DNA from: Paramarasmius palmivorus
Lineage: Eukaryota > Basidiomycota > Agaricomycetes > Agaricales > Marasmiaceae
Direction of reading: 5' to 3'
Length of the DNA: 51,169 bases
Assembly: GCA_037176845.1 (NCBI GenBank)
Contig: JAYKXP010000238.1
Location: 1 to 51,169, forward strand
Shown here: positions 11,085 through 22,462 of the stretch, one piece after another
Layout: each line of letters begins with the position of its first letter
Numbering within the stretch: the stretch's first letter is position 1
The notes under the pieces: generated by a model
What the model was told of the DNA's origin: nothing
Databases searched by the model: none
The model's input: the letters and a program-made list of their open reading frames with translations, nothing else
Translations under genes and position numbers: made by a program

Positions 11085-11850
11085 AGACATATAATTTACA
11101 TTAAAATAAATCTATTTTGGCCATTAGGTTTTGCATAAATGAACTGAAATGATTTTGGACAATTTACTTCAATATAAACAGAACTAAATGGGAACTAAAT
11201 TAGCATAAATGATTTCATTGAATTTACTTCGATATAAATAGGATATAAATTAGCAAAAATGATTTCATCTGATTTACTCTGATATGAATGGAAGTAAATG
11301 AGCAAAAATGATTTCGTCTGATTTAAATGAAAGTAAATGAAGATAAATGAGGTCTTGTCATGTATTCACCACACAAATGACCTCCAGAATACTATTAGAG
11401 CATATTGAAATACAGCCTAACAAGTGTGGAAGCATGCACTCTAACTTGTACATGCCATCACCGTCTTCAGGTTGTGCATAGAGCAAGCACAGAGATGTAT
11501 TGAAAGCCTGTGTATGAGGGTATGTATGACAAATAGTTACCATGTATTCTAACTCCTTGATAGCCTAACAGTTAGTGCACCATGCTATTGTATGGCTCCC
11601 TAGAGCTGACTTACATACCAGAGGTCAGTGTTTCAATCCTCTGAGGTGCAAGAATGTTTTAATTTATTTCCTGTGTTCCGCCGTGTCCATGTAAATCAAA
11701 GTAAATGAAACTAAATCGGCGAAATCCATTTAAATGAAACCTAATAGGAGAGGTCTGTTTTATTCCATTTACTTTGCCAAAATTCATTTAAATGTATTTT
11801 GCTAATTTAAATAGATGTAAATGTACGTAAATTAGCCGTCCATTTTCCCG
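11085..11850. mobile_element. AT-rich inserted element carrying a tRNA-like segment
   Basis: This segment interrupts the repeat between positions that are adjacent near 35505 in copy B. Both ends are dominated by AAATGAAAGTAAATG-like words in inverted orientation, and TAATTTAC occurs near the left end with its complement near the right end (about 11830). The middle holds a tRNA-like block (see 11560-11645). It resembles a MITE or foldback element that contains or carries a SINE. Boundaries are good to about 10 bases and there is no coding capacity. Confidence 0.6.
11560..11645 (+). repeat. tRNA-like pol III block (SINE-head-like)
   Basis: An A-box-like TAGCCTAACAGTTAGTGC begins near 11562. 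A B-box-like GTTTCAATCCTC lies near 11630, about the spacing found in tRNA genes. Folding is too poor for a functional tRNA: I find no complete acceptor stem and no convincing anticodon arm. A tRNA-derived SINE head is the best reading. Confidence 0.5.
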
Positions 11851-13307
11851 ATGACATTCCCCATCCATGTCTTCAGCTCAAACTGGCCCCTTCCCACACT
11901 GAGCCTTCAAGTCAAGGATAACAAAGAGGAACAGGTGCTGATTGATGCATGACACTGGGGACAATGAAGTGATTTTATACACTTGTTCAAATTGACATTG
12001 CTTTGTTCTATTCCTGTTTTCGATACCATGTACAGTATAGAACATTGATTACTTGGAGGAAAAGGAAACATTTCAATCTTGTGCCATTCCAAGCCTTCAG
12101 CTAACTGAGCTGTCGTGCTCCTTTGGTTCTTTGGCATATCATTTGCTTCCTGGCTCACAGCATTCAAATTCCACTGCCCTCCAATACCCTATAAGATGTC
12201 TCAAGCTGCGTGAGATACTCCAAGATGAAGTTAGGGTCATTATGCCTTGAGAGGTAGAAAAGATCAATCATCTGAAGAGGTAGGTGACCTCAGATCAAGA
12301 TGTGTACTGGCCGCTCATCTGGTAACAATTCGCTGATGAAAGACCCTTTGCATGGTGCACCAGAGTGCGGCTCAATCCATATTTCATTGAGTGCCCATGT
12401 GGTCTGTCAGCATGATTTGAGCCCCTACACTAGCGGGTGATTCCTAGACGTCAAATACTGAACCTTGTCTGCCTGTAAGGGTAATGTTAACCTAGAGAAA
12501 AGAGCGCGAAAAAGGTTCAGCGATTGGCTAGGATATGAAGAACAAAACACTAGCAGATACCACAGAACTCATTCTTTTCCCAGCGCTATCAGTTCAAGGG
12601 TGTTGGTCAAAGAGAATGGTTATGGTTCGCCCCATACGACTGCTAAACCTGACTTCTCAATGGTCCGAATGCCCATCACCATATCCAATAGATTTATTGT
12701 CACCCATGAACGAAGCCTAAGCTGAGAAACGTTAGCAGCGTGAAACATGCAAGGAAGGTATAATAGACCTTTGGTATTGATTGTGTTCGGCGCTGAGGGT
12801 ATATAGACGTTCTGTATAAAGGACAAAAGAAAAGAGACAGCTGAGAGTTAGTCAAGAACGTGCATTGAGAATGTGGGAGGAGATGATAGTTGTTTCTGGT
12901 ATTGTTTGTTGAGCGTAGTTCATGGAAGATGCGATGTGGGTTGGCCAAGAATCTATGGGCAGACAACTGAGCAAAGGGGATGAGATCCGGCAAAGCATAA
13001 GAAAATAAAAGACTAACCTCCGTACGTTTTCTTCCGTGATTCACCTCTTCTTGATTACTAGAAGACAAAGCACACGTTGTAGGTCCTGGAACAGGGATCA
13101 TGGTGGTCGAAGTGAGTGATGTTGATCACAGCTCCTGATAGTGGTAACAACAACTGTTGATCTCGCCACTTGCACAGAAATCACCCCAATCCTAACCTAT
13201 CTCTTCGCATCCAAGCTAAGGACCAGAGACAAACGATACAGCAAGAGCGACATGAGCTTTTCATATTCGGCCCACTGAGACTTGGCTACATCATGCAGCC
13301 ATGGCCA
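11851..13307 (-). other. Possible decayed spliced gene or continuation, minus strand
   Basis: The first ~50 bases match the dispersed repeat. The rest has short minus-strand frames (11907-12167, 12700-13101, 13197-13300) of ordinary amino acid composition with possible GT-AG joints. I recognise no family. The stretch abuts the TIR element at 13316, and a minus-strand frame entering from the right side of that element continues for a few codons here (MYMAMAA, then stop). It may be the 3' end of the gene at 16.8-19.9 kb, or a separate one. Confidence 0.25.
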
Positions 13308-13315
13308 TATACATC
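13308..13315. repeat. Target site duplication, left copy (TATACATC)
   Basis: An exact 8-bp match to 16785-16792, directly outside the long TIR. Confidence 0.85.
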
Positions 13316-16300
13316 CACCTTTGTGTCCCATCACTCGTGTCTGATAAGACGCCCAGAACGGGGTGGTTCCTGGCGTCTGATTAGACGGAATGATGGGGGT
13401 TTTTCCTGCACCCCAATGCACCCTCGCACCACTCTTCGCTGCACCTGCTCTTTCCTCTCCTCGAGTTTCTCCAAGTCTCCCGCTGCCTTATCTGCTGGTC
13501 CACACTGCCAGCCTCAATGACTCATCACCTCTCCTCTGTTACTCCCACGGTATTTGTCACCATTCTTGCTTTTGTTGTTGCCCGAAGTGTCGTTGTCAAC
13601 GTCGTTGTCAAAAAAATTTTTTTTCTCAGTCCTCACTACTGCCGGCCTCCATCATGAAGACACATTATCAACCCGAATCAAACCTCCAGCTGTCGTCATC
13701 GATGAGCATTCACAAGCACACAAATAATTACTCGTCATTGCTGCCTCCAGCCTGCTCCAGCATCAAGCTCGTAGTTGAATGTTGCCAGTTGCCCCCACCA
13801 TCGCTCTTGCAGCCTCTCTATTGCTGCAGTTGTTATTGCCCTGACAGGAAGAGAATACTATCATTGTCAGAAAATTTTATTAGGTGCGTTGGCTCAAAAT
13901 CTGAACTCAGAAGTTCAAGTACTAATGCCTTGGCTTCATCTAGGCTTTGTATTCTCAGGATACTCGTTATTTCACCTTGCTTGAACCACGTGAAAATGGG
14001 TCTCTGGAGAAGTTGGCGGTGGAGAACACAGAGAGTCTGCATACTTGCACATCCCACGAATACTTGAAGCCTGGGAATACGTGGTGATGGGTATGGATAA
14101 ATGACAATCTATGAGAGTTTATTTTGGTTGGTGTGGATACTCTGCAGGATTTAGTGAAATACAAGTGCGGTGAGTCAGATGTTTGGTGAAAGCATTACCA
14201 CCGTTCCCTAATCTGTAGTGTGCCATTGAACAATCTTTAGATACACTCTGGCTCCTGTTGGTCAGTATACGCAGCCCCTTTCGACATCATGCTGACTCGG
14301 TATCTTCAATACCATCCTGTGTTCCATCAACCTCAATCATTTTCGGCTTTATGATGTCCTAGTTACTCGGACTGCTATTTGTTCACTGCAGTGCAAGACT
14401 TCGTTGTTGATTAGCATTAACGTACACCCCATGTCTTCATCTCATCTCGCTTGCGCATATTTACTTGAAGTTTCCCACTTATAGATAGTGTTCTGTTATA
14501 CATTTTCTTTGCGAACGACGATGTTGTATTCTCCAGTAAATTAAGTATATTATTTGTTTATTGACAATGTATATTTTGCAAACCAACACTTGATGTTGTC
14601 CCAAGACCCAAGAGATGTGGAAACCATCCCACTAAGTCCAAATTGTGAATTCACCATTTATGCGATTCAGCCAATTAATTTCGATCTCCAGATTCCAGTA
14701 GGTGATAGACAATCATCAAGGACATAAATATAGCTTAGAGTGACACTCAGCCTACGATTGCATGCAGGAAGTCAATTTGACTCGAGGACTTGGGGATAGT
14801 GTATAAAAACATATGATATGTAGTGTGCATCTCAATGTCAACTGCAATCTTCAGACCATAAGCCAGTTTTCCCCACCATGATCACACTCAGGGGCTTCAG
14901 TAAGCTTATTTACATTACAACAAACAATTTTAAATGTCCTCTTCACTATAGATATACAAGGAAAATGATACTCCCCTAGAAAAATGAAAACAAGGGTGAG
15001 TTTCACAGTATATACCTTGATTGTATGGACGTGCATCTAATATGGGCTTTGCATATTCATCAAGGATATGAACAGGTGCTACTAGAGTACTTACAGACAG
15101 ATATCAGTACCAGAACAATGATAGAAAGCATTGCAGGAGTTGAAGATTGTGTCGAGAGGTGAGTTTCACATACCTTGTCACCGGAATCACATGGTTTTGC
15201 TGCCAATAAGGAGCCGGAGCATCATTGAAACAAAGCTCTATACATTCAAGATGGTCTTCACTCCAATGCAACTCATGGAAAGAAGGAACAGGATTGAAAT
15301 TGGGAGATTGGAATCACGAAGAACTGGGCGCTTGATGGGCGCTTGCAAGCGGCACATCGAACACAATAGGCACTGGGTTAATCTCTCTTAGACAGACTTA
15401 TATACACAGTGACAATCGTTCTGAGTTATATTCTATATACAGTATACAAGAGGTACATGGGAGCACCTAGATACTGGATGATGTACTAAGGGGAAGGTAG
15501 AATCCACATATTCTTCGAGATTGATAATTTTAAGCAACAGCACCTGAAGGTGAAATAATTGGTAACAATGAACGTCTGCGTATTGGAGAGCAAAACATAC
15601 CTGTTTTGCGTATGGCCCACAGACCCATACTGAACCTCACACATATCTTAAAACTCCAGTGTATACCATAGCCTGTACCTGCCATATCCTTCTGAATGCG
15701 GTCTATGTTGGAATTCTAAATATAGATATCACTAGACAAGTCATTTTCACTTTATTCTGCCTATGCCACAATTACTAAGAAAGCAGATATTCATAGAACA
15801 GTAGCTTTAACCCGCTTGTACCACCATCTACTGACAGTTACTGACATTGACTGTGCAGTTATTTCTAGTTCACTTAGTATCTATTCTCATACATTTAGCT
15901 TTATCTTTTACCCTCTACTCATGTATAAAAGCTAGACAGAAAACCCTACATACACAATTGAATCACATAGAGTTGTGTTCTCTCAACCCCTCTGGTCATC
16001 TGCTATCGTTTATTCGCGCTTACCTGCGCTATTGCTGCTAACAGAGTTCAATCTAAAACTCTGACAGTCTATGGTTTGAGAATTGAGCAAGGCCGTAGAG
16101 CCTAGAGGCTGGTGGAAGAGGAAATAACTGGCTTGAGAGCATTGGATTAATTGCTAAGTAATACTAGATGTTGAGCGAGCGATAATAAAAATCTAGTTGC
16201 ACAAAATGAGGGACAGTCCAGCTCTGAGTCAGAATTAGAGATGTACCTTTTGGTTTACAGGAACTCTCCCATGCCATGGGTTTAAATAAATGACTCAATT

Positions 16301-16784
16301 TACCTACATGGAGGGAGGTGGCTAGTCTCAAGTAGGATGTTGTGAAATCTGAGCTGAATGATGACGACGTTGACGACGATAGTCGGGTGATCAATGAGAG
16401 CAAGAGGCATTCTGGAGGTTTGATTCGGGTTGATAATGTGTCTTCATGATGGAGGCCGGCAGTAGTGAGGACTGAGAAAAAAAAATTTTTGACGACGACA
16501 TTGACAACGACACTTCAGGCAACAACAAAAGCAAGAATGGTGACAAAGGCCGTGGGAGTAACAGAGGAGAGGTGATGAGTCATTGAGGCTGGCAGTGTGG
16601 ACCAGCAGATAAGGCAGCGGGAGACTTGGAGAAACTCAAGGAGAGGAAAGAGCAGGTGCAGCGAAGAGTGGTGCGAGGGTGCATTGGGGTGCAGGAAAAA
16701 CCCCCATCATTCCGTCTAATCAGACGCCAGGAACCACCCCGTTCTGGGCGTCTTATCAGACACGAGTGATGGGACACAAAGGTG
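13316..16784. mobile_element. 3.47 kb DNA transposon with 374-bp TIRs, non-autonomous
   Basis: The left TIR is 13316-13689 and the right TIR is 16412-16784, its near-perfect reverse complement with only a few substitutions visible. Both start CACCTTTGTGTCCC. Each TIR carries GTCTGATAAGAC and GTCTGATTAGAC, a near-palindrome repeated on either side of CCCGTTCTGG. An exact 8-bp duplication (TATACATC) flanks the element. Eight-bp duplications are typical of hAT and a few other superfamilies; the CA...TG ends allow hAT but the long TIRs are unusual for it. The 2.7 kb interior has only short frames and no recognisable transposase. The high TIR similarity and exact duplication point to a relatively recent insertion. 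Confidence 0.85.
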
Positions 16785-16792
16785 TATACATC
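16785..16792. repeat. Target site duplication, right copy (TATACATC)
   Basis: An exact match to 13308-13315, directly after the right TIR. Confidence 0.85.
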
Positions 16793-19700
16793 AGGGAAGC
16801 CTCTTTATCGTCTTCTTGCTGACAAGCAGTGGCAATCTCATCCAAAGCCTCATTACCGAAAAGAAACACCAAAAGGTCGAGGTACCGTGTCCACTGAGAT
16901 GCTCCAGTCAGGATCAGCTAGAGTCTGGAGGAGCCTATAAGAGGTACTGCGGAAAAAGGTCAGAAAACAGCCACAGAGCAAGGAATGGACAAGGTGTTGA
17001 AACATACCACCAAATCTCTTTTCAGTATGCAGCAGAGCCAAGCAACGAGCTCACGGGACGTGAGTTGAACCTCAGGATGACGCAATTTGGGTAGCAGAGA
17101 TTCCCATATTGGATTTTGAATCTGCTCCAAAAGTACTAGAGGTCAGCCCTTTCAATGCTTCAAGTACTGTCAGAAACCGTTTGACAACTGATGTTTGCGA
17201 GGCAAAGTTGTGAATACTGTTTAACGGGCCTACTTTGAACAATGTCAGAAAGGCCAAACAGTAAGGAGAGAAGGTGTACATGTTACTTGAAGGTCAAATG
17301 CTTGCTGCCATACATGCACTCTCTTCAGGTCATGTCCTTGCATTGGGGTCAGTGAATCGGTGCTGTTCAAAGACATCATGAGCAAAGATGCATCTGTTGA
17401 ATTGAAGGAAATGGCGTACGAATAGCCAAAGCCCAAAATGCAACCTCCACCATCTGACCCACTTTGCTGCACCTCAAATCAACATGCATGATCCCAGACA
17501 AAGGCAACAGCTTATCCTACATCCAGGTCCTCTTGAATCTCTTTCCAATGCATGGGGGTTTCCAGAATGTGTAATATGGCCTAGTGCTTCGGGCGGTTCT
17601 ATAGACAATTTAGTGCTCAAGTAGAAGTAAGGTAAGAAGGGAATGCACCGTATTGAAAGCTTTAATTTGCCAATGGAAAGCCGGATGCTGGTATATCCGC
17701 CGAATGGGATCTTGAAGAGGGCTTGTTAGATGACGTGCTCGCTGAGTTGAAGATAGTAAACCAAAGACCTACATCTGAACTCTATTCAACATCATTGGAC
17801 ATAAAGTCTTTGAATGGCTTGATATGAGATGCGGAAGGTATCCAGGACGTGATTTGCGATGGATTTTGGAGATGACAGGAACAGGGAGAGTATATCAAGG
17901 AAATGCTAAGATGTGCTGTGATCACTCTCCCGAAGTGTTTGTGGTATATTCGACGCTTCTCCCATTTAAAGAATAACGTGGTTTGCTGGTAAGTAAGAGT
18001 GAGTTTGGGAGGATGAGCGATGTGGTCAATGTCAAGGAAAGCCACCACCATTTCCTTCAAAGTGGAAACGACGATAAACCTAAAAGGACACAAAAAGAAT
18101 CAGAAATCAACCAGATAGCAAAGAACAGCACTGATACATACCGTTGAGTTCATTCTTTTCCTAGCTCTGCCATTCATCTCGGTACTATAGAACCCGAAGA
18201 GGCTGCAAAGTCCTCGAAGCAATTAGGGTGTGTGTCAAGTACAGGGCCCTGACTTCAGCATCGGCCGTGGTCAGTGGTCAGCGATCCCCAATCACGGTCA
18301 TGCAGGTTGACATCGAATACGATAGCAAACATGGGGATTGCCACGTTCTCTTTGGGCTAGATAGACTAGCGGTGACAAAGGACTTGATTCAAACTTGATT
18401 AAAAAGTGGCATTGCAATCACTTTCTATTATCCTCGTTAGCCAATGTTACCTTGTCGGATTGATGAGACAGACATACTGTGATGCCCCCCAACCCTAGTA
18501 CGAGCATATGGTGATTTGCGGCCATCTCGATGAGGGATAGAGGCCTCCAAGCGCTGCATTGACCTTGGTGAAAGATTGAAGTTGCATGAGCACCAAATAA
18601 ACGTGAAGAGTGAAGAATGCGACTGACCTGAACGGTACAGAGGAGAGCATCCAAGGCTCTTTTTGATGTCGATTTGTCGATCTGAGAGCACATTTGCTCT
18701 TCACAAACAATGAGCATACCATCATACGTTGGATGTCCATGAGTTGGAATCCAAGTATCCAAGGATATATCAAGTTAGACCGGGAAGCTGTACCATGAGC
18801 CACTCGGATCATTGTACAGTCTCTGCTGCCTTGGATGCACCTGTTAGTTTATGTGCTAGTCATAGAGGTTCGTTGTACTCTAAAAGGTGTGTACTGTGAG
18901 TATTGATAAAACGAAAAAGATGTACTTCACATACCCATGACCATGCATAGAGAGATAGTTCTCTCCTACGACCCTTCATGATACCAAACAACTGAACCAC
19001 AAACGTCTGAAATTGGAGCTGTGTACAAGCAGCCCAGATTATCATACATGTTCTGGTATGCTTGGATGTTTTCGGCCCTACACGGGACTGTATACGTCAT
19101 TTTTGGTAGAAGATGAAGTATGGAAAGGGACCTGGCGAGGCGATAGGATGTGAGCGTGATATCAAGTGTCGTGTTGAAGCCTTATATCCGGTATATGGTC
19201 TTTCGCTTCATTGAGGTACGATTGGACAGCTAATCACCTCGATGCATCCTCTCTAGCCGAAAACACATAATCGACCAAACCAATTGCCCAGTCCCCAAAA
19301 TGACACATAGGGTTGCCTGTCTTGTTCTTTCCCCTATCCTCTTGCCTCCAAAACTATCACACAAATCCAGCATAACACCGACCTTGAACTTGGAGCAAGG
19401 AAAACCATGTTCAAGTCCTGGGTTTGGCTCCAAGTTGGTACGATTGTGAGCCTGGGTGCTGGGTGTTACAGGCTGCGAAAGGACGGCTGAGATGTTGCCT
19501 GAGCTAGGCGATGAAGACGCTAGTGATATGAGCATGTGGAATAGGGCAGAAAGTCTGGGATTGAGGCAGGGGATTGGTGAGGAATAGTTGGTTGAAATGC
19601 AGAGTGGTGTGGAAAGCTGAGGAGCTATGTGACCCAATAGCTCAGGCTTGAAAAGGTGTGTATGCCTGTGAACCACAGGGTTGGGGAGTCGAAGGTAGGA

Positions 19701-19919
19701 GTACAACAGAGGGCTTTGGGTCGGCAGATTGAATTGGAGAAAGGCGGATGACCATGTCCTTGGATGGTATCTGTGTACTGTTGGACTAAGAAGCTGGAGA
19801 CAAAAAATTAGTCTTAGCCATAGTGAATGGCCAGAATGAATAGATGTCCACATACCTATCATGTTGAAGAGCCCAAGTCGTGGTGTGAACGATGTAGAAG
19901 AAAGCAAAGAACAAGACAT
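16793..19919 (-). CDS. Putative spliced gene(s), minus strand, unknown function
   Basis: Several minus-strand frames look exonic and are joined by plausible introns. 17782-18093, 17245-17472 and 17072-17281 have normal composition; one gives SIHNFASQTSVVKRFLTV. A last exon at about 16793-16905 gives ASQWTRYLDLLVFLFGNEAL followed by acidic residues and reads straight into the TIR element. Further upstream, 18418-18762 and 19230-19919 are open but may be non-coding. I could not assemble a complete chain and recognise no domain. It may be a decayed gene or two genes. If real, its 3' end was separated by the 3.47 kb insertion. Confidence 0.3.
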
Positions 19920-22462
19920 GTGTCGTGTCTCTTTGCACCTTTCAGTCAGTTGTCTTCAGTCACGATTGTTCCTCCGCCAATAAAATAGACATCAGTCGGG
20001 TACTTTTTTACTTTCAAAGTAACAAAAGTAAACCTGACCGTTTCGCTGATGTATTATACACGCCTATGAATGTGTGGTGTAGTAACTTCTTATTTGGTTC
20101 TTCCACAGCAAAAAAGAGCGGGGGCAATTTAGAGGTGGAAGGGGCTTGACCTGGAGGTCTTTGGGAACTGTGCAGCGAAGCGAAAAAGGAGGCTGTGCTT
20201 TTTTTGTGGGAATTTTTCCGCAATAGAAGGCTTCACTTGCAACCGGTAATACCACTTAGTTTCGGTGAAATCACCTACTACTATGACTGCTCTCAGTGTA
20301 CAAAAGCACTCTACTGTGGTGTAGTTGTGCAAGTGTGGTTCGGCATGATCAGAGTTGCCATGCTTAGAGATATCTACTCAAGCTTGGTCTCAAGAGGAGT
20401 AAAATCACTTCTATTCATTGAAGTTCTAGGAAAGTACACCTGTATAGATGCATAGTAGGGTTGTCCTTGCTTCTATAAGCTCAGAAATAAGGTGCCAAGG
20501 GCTATATGAAGCTGACCTTGGTTCAATCTAAACTGCCTTGAGGGATCTGACTCTCTCTAAGGTAAAACTACAGCACAACTGCTGGAAAACAGCCACCAAA
20601 ACTGTCTTCTATAAAGCACACAAGCAAGGAAGCTCAATTACCAAAACTGAGGCCTTCTCTACAATGCTGAAGTGTAACCCAACTGGTTAAAACACTTCCA
20701 GAATGTCACCAAGATGAACTAGTATAAAGTTTCACTAATAGGAGAAGTGTAGAGCAATACACAAAGCCAACAACTTGGTCTTTATTGCGACCTCTCAAGT
20801 TCTTGACCGCAGTAAGATCTCAACTAGTCTTCTTGGTAAGGCTAGGGCCTGACTTGGGTAGAGTTCTGATTGGACAATAGCAATCTATTCGTACGATAAC
20901 CACATACAACGCGTAACGTGCAAGTGGGGGGCAGAATCCTCTGCAGTCCCTGTACATTTGGTGTCCTTTTTATACTGTCCAAGGTGAATAGACTGAATAA
21001 TAGGTAATCTGAGTCGGAATAACTGCGGAATGAGACGGAAAAGAGATGGAAACAGAGTCAGGAGAGAGATACAACGAGAAAATATACATATCAGGGAAAT
21101 CTATAGGTCACAACGTCCATATATGGCACAAATAGCATGACAAGCAAGTGGTAACACTCTGTTTTAAGGTACAGGAGTTGAATCCTGGCCATTGGGTAGG
21201 TGTTTAGCCTTTATAAAATTTTGTTTTCCATGTGCCAAGCACTTTTCCACCAATCGGAGGCCTGGCAGGGTCCTCCCGAGCTCCTCATTGCTCAACACCA
21301 TTCCTCCACATAACGCCGCCTCTAAATTTTCTTATCCACTCCATGTGGACGTGTTCTAATAAGGTATATCAGAGGGAATCTGCTTCCACCACTGTAACAA
21401 CGGTTTGAACAGCTTTGCCTCCACTCTGATCAATAGGTTCAACTTCAGCTGACAGGTCTCTAGACCCTTGCCGTATCCAGCATCAGTGATTTCCGATCAG
21501 TTTCCCCCTCTGCCATCAGTCCTGAGTGATGCCTGAGCCAGTATAACTCTCTGGTGTGTATGAAGGGGTAAATTAACTTGAAAGAATCCCTTTGGTGTGT
21601 CCAGTAGGTGATCTAGGCATAGTCTGTAGTGAATTCACTTATGGACCTTCTCCCTACAGTTTTCAGGAGGTGATTGTACTTTGACAACCACTGGTAGAAG
21701 TAATAGCGGTGGTCAGATACCCATGTGGGGCGTACTGTGTACCATGATCCACTAATATAACCACCTAAAACACCTTCTGTCCAATGACTAGCTATTCAGG
21801 GCTCATACTAGTCCTTCTATAACCATTATGGGTTTATGCAACAATGATAAAGTGCAAAACTAGTGTATTTGTGTTCAAAAAAGAAGTGATTAAAGTCAGG
21901 CATATCACCGGGGCCCATAACCTGTTAGCAGCAATAATCCTAAGCGACAGTTAAGTGCGTAACACTTGATGTCAAACCAAGTGGACCGTGATCTACACCT
22001 AGGCGAATCAACAAGGTCTAAGGATAGTGATAGGTGATCAAATGACTTGTGAAGAGCCTTGGGACTGGGTTTAGCAGTACTGGTGCAAGACAATAGCAAG
22101 AGACAATGGTTTTGCAGTAATGAGTATGTACAGTTTATATAGACTAGAGTTCAACAGCATAAGATGAATATGTACTAATGAGGATGCCGCACCGATACAC
22201 TGGGATAACAGCAAGAAGCAAGAGAAGCATGTAGAAAGAAGTAAAAGGTGAAAGTTAACAACGACGTATATCATAGATGTAGAATGTAAACCAAAGATCA
22301 TCAAATGAAACAACAAAAGGATAGATTATTCTAACATAATATATACTGCTATCTCAGAACAATGCCATGTATCATCTTTCTATATATTTCATGTGGCAGA
22401 AAAAACTATTTGGGATCTTGTTAACACCTTGACCTTCCATCACTACAGTATTCACAAGATGC
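19920..22462. other. Gene-free stretch with SINE-like remnants
   Basis: No convincing coding frame on either strand. The stretch is moderately AT-rich. A tRNA-like block lies at 21135-21205, and an A-box-like CCAACTGGTTAAAACAC occurs near 20680. The right end is the downstream flank of the minus-strand membrane-protein gene. Confidence 0.5.
21135..21205 (+). repeat. tRNA-like pol III block, second example
   Basis: The A-box-like AAGCAAGTGGTAACACTCTG (about 21143) and B-box-like GGAGTTGAATCCTGGCC (about 21173) have tRNA-like spacing. It reads in the plus orientation and is followed by a T-run near 21220. No full cloverleaf can be drawn, so a SINE head is more likely than a tRNA gene. Confidence 0.45.

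Noticed and set aside
11560..11645. A functional tRNA gene
   Set aside because: A and B boxes are present but no acceptor stem pairing or anticodon arm can be formed by eye. Treated as SINE-like.
13390..14067. 225-codon plus-strand frame at the left end of the long-TIR element
   Set aside because: It begins inside the TIR, is Ser/Cys/Pro-rich and has no counterpart in the right TIR context. It does not look like a transposase.
19230..19919. 229-codon minus-strand frame as a single-exon gene
   Set aside because: Composition is low in charged residues and rich in Ser, Leu and His, with no recognisable domain. Kept only as part of a low-confidence locus.
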